Shown: positions 62,408 through 64,000 of the stretch, piece by piece
Layout of the letters: each line of letters begins with the position of its first letter
Numbering within the stretch: the first letter of the stretch is position 1
Assembly (NCBI GenBank): GCA_019634955.1
Contig: JAHCAK010000012.1
Span: forward strand, 31,621-95,620
Origin: Burkholderiales bacterium
GTDB taxonomy: Bacteria; Pseudomonadota; Gammaproteobacteria; Burkholderiales; Usitatibacteraceae
Direction of reading: 5' to 3'
DNA: 64,000 bases
Notes under the pieces: generated by a model
Database searches by the model: none
What the model saw: the letters and a program-made list of their open reading frames with translations, nothing else
What the model was told of the DNA's origin: nothing
Program-made: the position numbers and the translations under genes

Positions 62408-63802
62408 TTGCCCCCCGACGGTTCCCCCGAGGTGCTCGTGATCGGCGGCGGCAACGCGGCCCTTTGCGCCGCCATTGCCGCCCGCGAGGCCGGCGCCTCC
62501 GTGCTCCTGCTGGAGGCGGCCACGGTTCCCATGCGCGGCGGCAACAGCCGCCACACGCGCAACATGCGCACGATGCACGAGGGGCCGCTCGCGCCGCTCA
62601 CCGACGCCTATCCCGAGGAGGAGTACTGGCAGGACCTCCTCAAGGTCACGGGCGGGCTCACCGACGAACGGCTCGCGCGCCTTTCCATCCGCGGCACCCA
62701 GCGGCACGTTCCCTGGATGCTCGCGCACGGCGTGCGCTTCCAGCCGCCGCTGGGCGGGACGCTCCACCTCTCGCGCACCAACGCGTTCTTCCTGGGCGGC
62801 GGCAAGGCGCTCGTGAACGCCTATTACCGCTCGGCGCAGGCACTGGGCGTGGAGGTCGCCTACGAGACGCAGGTCGTGGACCTCGCGCTACGCGACGGGC
62901 GCATCGCGTCCGTCACGGTGGAATGCGGCGGCCAGCGGCGCGAGATCCGCGCGAAGGCCGTGGTCGTCGCCTCCGGCGGCTTCGAGTCCAACCTCGCCTG
63001 GCTGCGGGAGGCCTGGGGCCCGCCGGCCGACAACTTCATCGTGCGCGGCACGCCGTACAACATGGGCACGGTCCTGAAGCTCCTGCTGGCCCAGGGCGCG
63101 AAGCAGGTGGGCGATGCGACGCAGGGCCACTACGTGGCCATCGACGCCCGCAGCCCGCGCTTCGACGGCGGCATCGTCACGCGCGTGGACGCGGTGTCGC
63201 TCGGCATCGTGGTGAACCGCGACGCGCAGCGCTTCTACGACGAGGGCGAGGATTTCTGGCCGAAGCGCTACGCCATCTGGGGGCGCCTCGTGGCGGGCCA
63301 GCCGGGCCAGATCGCCTACTCGATCATCGACGCGAAGTCCATGGGCAAGTTCATGCCGCCGGTCTTCCCGCCCGAGAAGGCGGGCACGATCGGCGAACTC
63401 GCGGGCAAGCTCGGCCTCGACGCCGCGGCGCTCGAGGCGACGGTGGCGGCGTTCAACGCGGCCGTGCGCCCCGGCACCTTCGACCACACGGTGCAGGACG
63501 ACTGCCGCACCGAGGGGCTCGCGCCGCCCAAGACGCACTGGGCGCGGCGCATCGACACGCCGCCGTTCTACGCCTATCCGCTGCGCCCGGGGCTCACCTT
63601 CACCTACCTCGGCGTCGGCGTGGACGAGCGCGCGCGCCTGCTGCTCGCCGACGGCAGGGCGGCGGACAACGCCTGGGCCGCGGGCGAGATCATGGCCGGC
63701 AACGTCCTCGGCAAGGGCTACCTCGCCGGCATCGGCATGGCCATCGGCACCACATTCGGTCGCATCGCGGGCGAGGAGGCCGCGCGCCATGTCCGCCCCT
63801 GA
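62408..63802 (+). CDS. tcuA: FAD-dependent oxidoreductase, tricarballylate dehydrogenase (TcuA) type
   Basis: The product is 464 residues, the size of TcuA (467). An FAD-binding motif [20 protein letters not shown] at the N-terminus is followed by [23 protein letters not shown] and the succinate-dehydrogenase/fumarate-reductase-type capping domain (about 240-350). The C-terminal [20 protein letters not shown] is typical. TcuA oxidises tricarballylate to cis-aconitate. The TTG at 62408 sits 8 nt after GGAGGAG; a GTG at 62399 overlapping the gntR stop is the alternative. TcuB follows and reoxidises the flavin. Confidence 0.88.
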   Translation: MPPDGSPEVLVIGGGNAALCAAIAAREAGASVLLLEAATVPMRGGNSRHTRNMRTMHEGPLAPLTDAYPEEEYWQDLLKVTGGLTDERLARLSIRGTQRHVPWMLAHGVRFQPPLGGTLHLSRTNAFFLGGGKALVNAYYRSAQALGVEVAYETQVVDLALRDGRIASVTVECGGQRREIRAKAVVVASGGFESNLAWLREAWGPPADNFIVRGTPYNMGTVLKLLLAQGAKQVGDATQGHYVAIDARSPRFDGGIVTRVDAVSLGIVVNRDAQRFYDEGEDFWPKRYAIWGRLVAGQPGQIAYSIIDAKSMGKFMPPVFPPEKAGTIGELAGKLGLDAAALEATVAAFNAAVRPGTFDHTVQDDCRTEGLAPPKTHWARRIDTPPFYAYPLRPGLTFTYLGVGVDERARLLLADGRAADNAWAAGEIMAGNVLGKGYLAGIGMAIGTTFGRIAGEEAARHVRP

Positions 63803-64000
63803 GCGCACCCTGCCGCAGCTCATCGAGGAGGCGCAGCGCGTGCTGGCGATCTGCAACGCCTGCCGCTACTGCGAGGGCTACTGCGCCACCTTCCCGGCGC
63901 TGCAGCGCCGGCTCTCGTTCACCGAGGGCGACATCCGCTACCTCGGCAACCTCTGCCACAACTGCGGCGCCTGCCTCTACGCCTGCCAGTACGCGCCGCC
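63789..64000 (+). CDS. tcuB: Tricarballylate/citrate utilisation protein TcuB, partial
   Basis: The frame is open to the window edge (70 codons seen). It begins [20 protein letters not shown] and carries two Cys clusters, [11 protein letters not shown] (about 23-33) and [13 protein letters not shown], which are 4Fe-4S ferredoxin-type ligands of TcuB. Full-length TcuB adds membrane helices and heme ligands to pass TcuA electrons to the quinone pool. The ATG overlaps the tcuA 3' end by 14 bp, implying coupled expression. Confidence 0.88.
   Translation, partial: MSAPERTLPQLIEEAQRVLAICNACRYCEGYCATFPALQRRLSFTEGDIRYLGNLCHNCGACLYACQYAP

Overview
The window reads as chromosomal DNA of a very GC-rich (roughly 70 %) Gram-negative bacterium, most likely a betaproteobacterium of Burkholderiales or a related order. 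Five Bug/TctC-type tricarboxylate-binding proteins, an IPTL-CTERM surface protein, an AcrAB-OprM type pump and many Bug-linked catabolic operons point that way. The species cannot be named from sequence alone.

Layout. 1-1043: left-truncated secreted RCC1-repeat protein. 1140-9558: tRNA-Gly(GCC) and tRNA-Cys(GCA) bracket a hexarate catabolism island: garD, a LacI-type regulator with two operators, gudD, garR and the transporter tctB-tctA-tctC. 9591-12356: exported beta-helix protein with four 73-residue repeats and an IPTL-CTERM anchor. 12513-14142: small lipoprotein, histidinol-phosphatase and a YpfH-like protein lacking its catalytic residues. 14195-20629: RND efflux operon closed by its own TetR gene, with a TetR-like palindrome over the promoter. 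20626-22680: peptidyl-dipeptidase. 22700-27020: putA divergent from an Lrp-type regulator.

27022-31927 is a lower-GC polymorphic-toxin locus. A 5'-truncated, frameshifted RHS core is followed by four different tip (toxin) domains. Three of them are orphan tips that carry only 100-150 bp of RHS core, and each tip is followed by a small immunity candidate (two lipoproteins, one multi-pass membrane protein, one cytoplasmic protein). 31928-32719 is non-coding and rich in palindromes, one resembling an attC site.

32720-63802+ is a run of catabolic operons. A hydantoinase/oxoprolinase operon (hyuA-hyuB-Bug-ALDH-Bug) lies divergent to a LysR gene. A large divergent cluster has on its left arm thiolase, a two-subunit TPP 2-oxoacid decarboxylase, an aldehyde dehydrogenase, a 2-hydroxyacid dehydrogenase and a Bug receptor. 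Its right arm has MmgE/PrpD, acyl-CoA dehydrogenase, ADP-forming acyl-CoA ligase, a hydratase/3-hydroxyacyl-CoA dehydrogenase fusion, a class II aldolase, LysR and a PrpF fused to a solute-binding domain. After a small HTH/nucleotidyltransferase pair come an FMN-dependent 2-hydroxyacid dehydrogenase, an Ldh-family oxidoreductase with a Bug receptor, and a GntR-tcuA-tcuB set cut by the right edge.

Taken together the window describes a specialist in small organic acids. High-affinity Bug receptors are paired with oxidoreductases and CoA-dependent pathways, and each block has its own local regulator. The strongest unusual items are the RHS tip/immunity array, the PrpF-binding-protein fusion, the catalytically dead YpfH homologue and the duplicated promoter-hairpin module beside the two tRNA genes.
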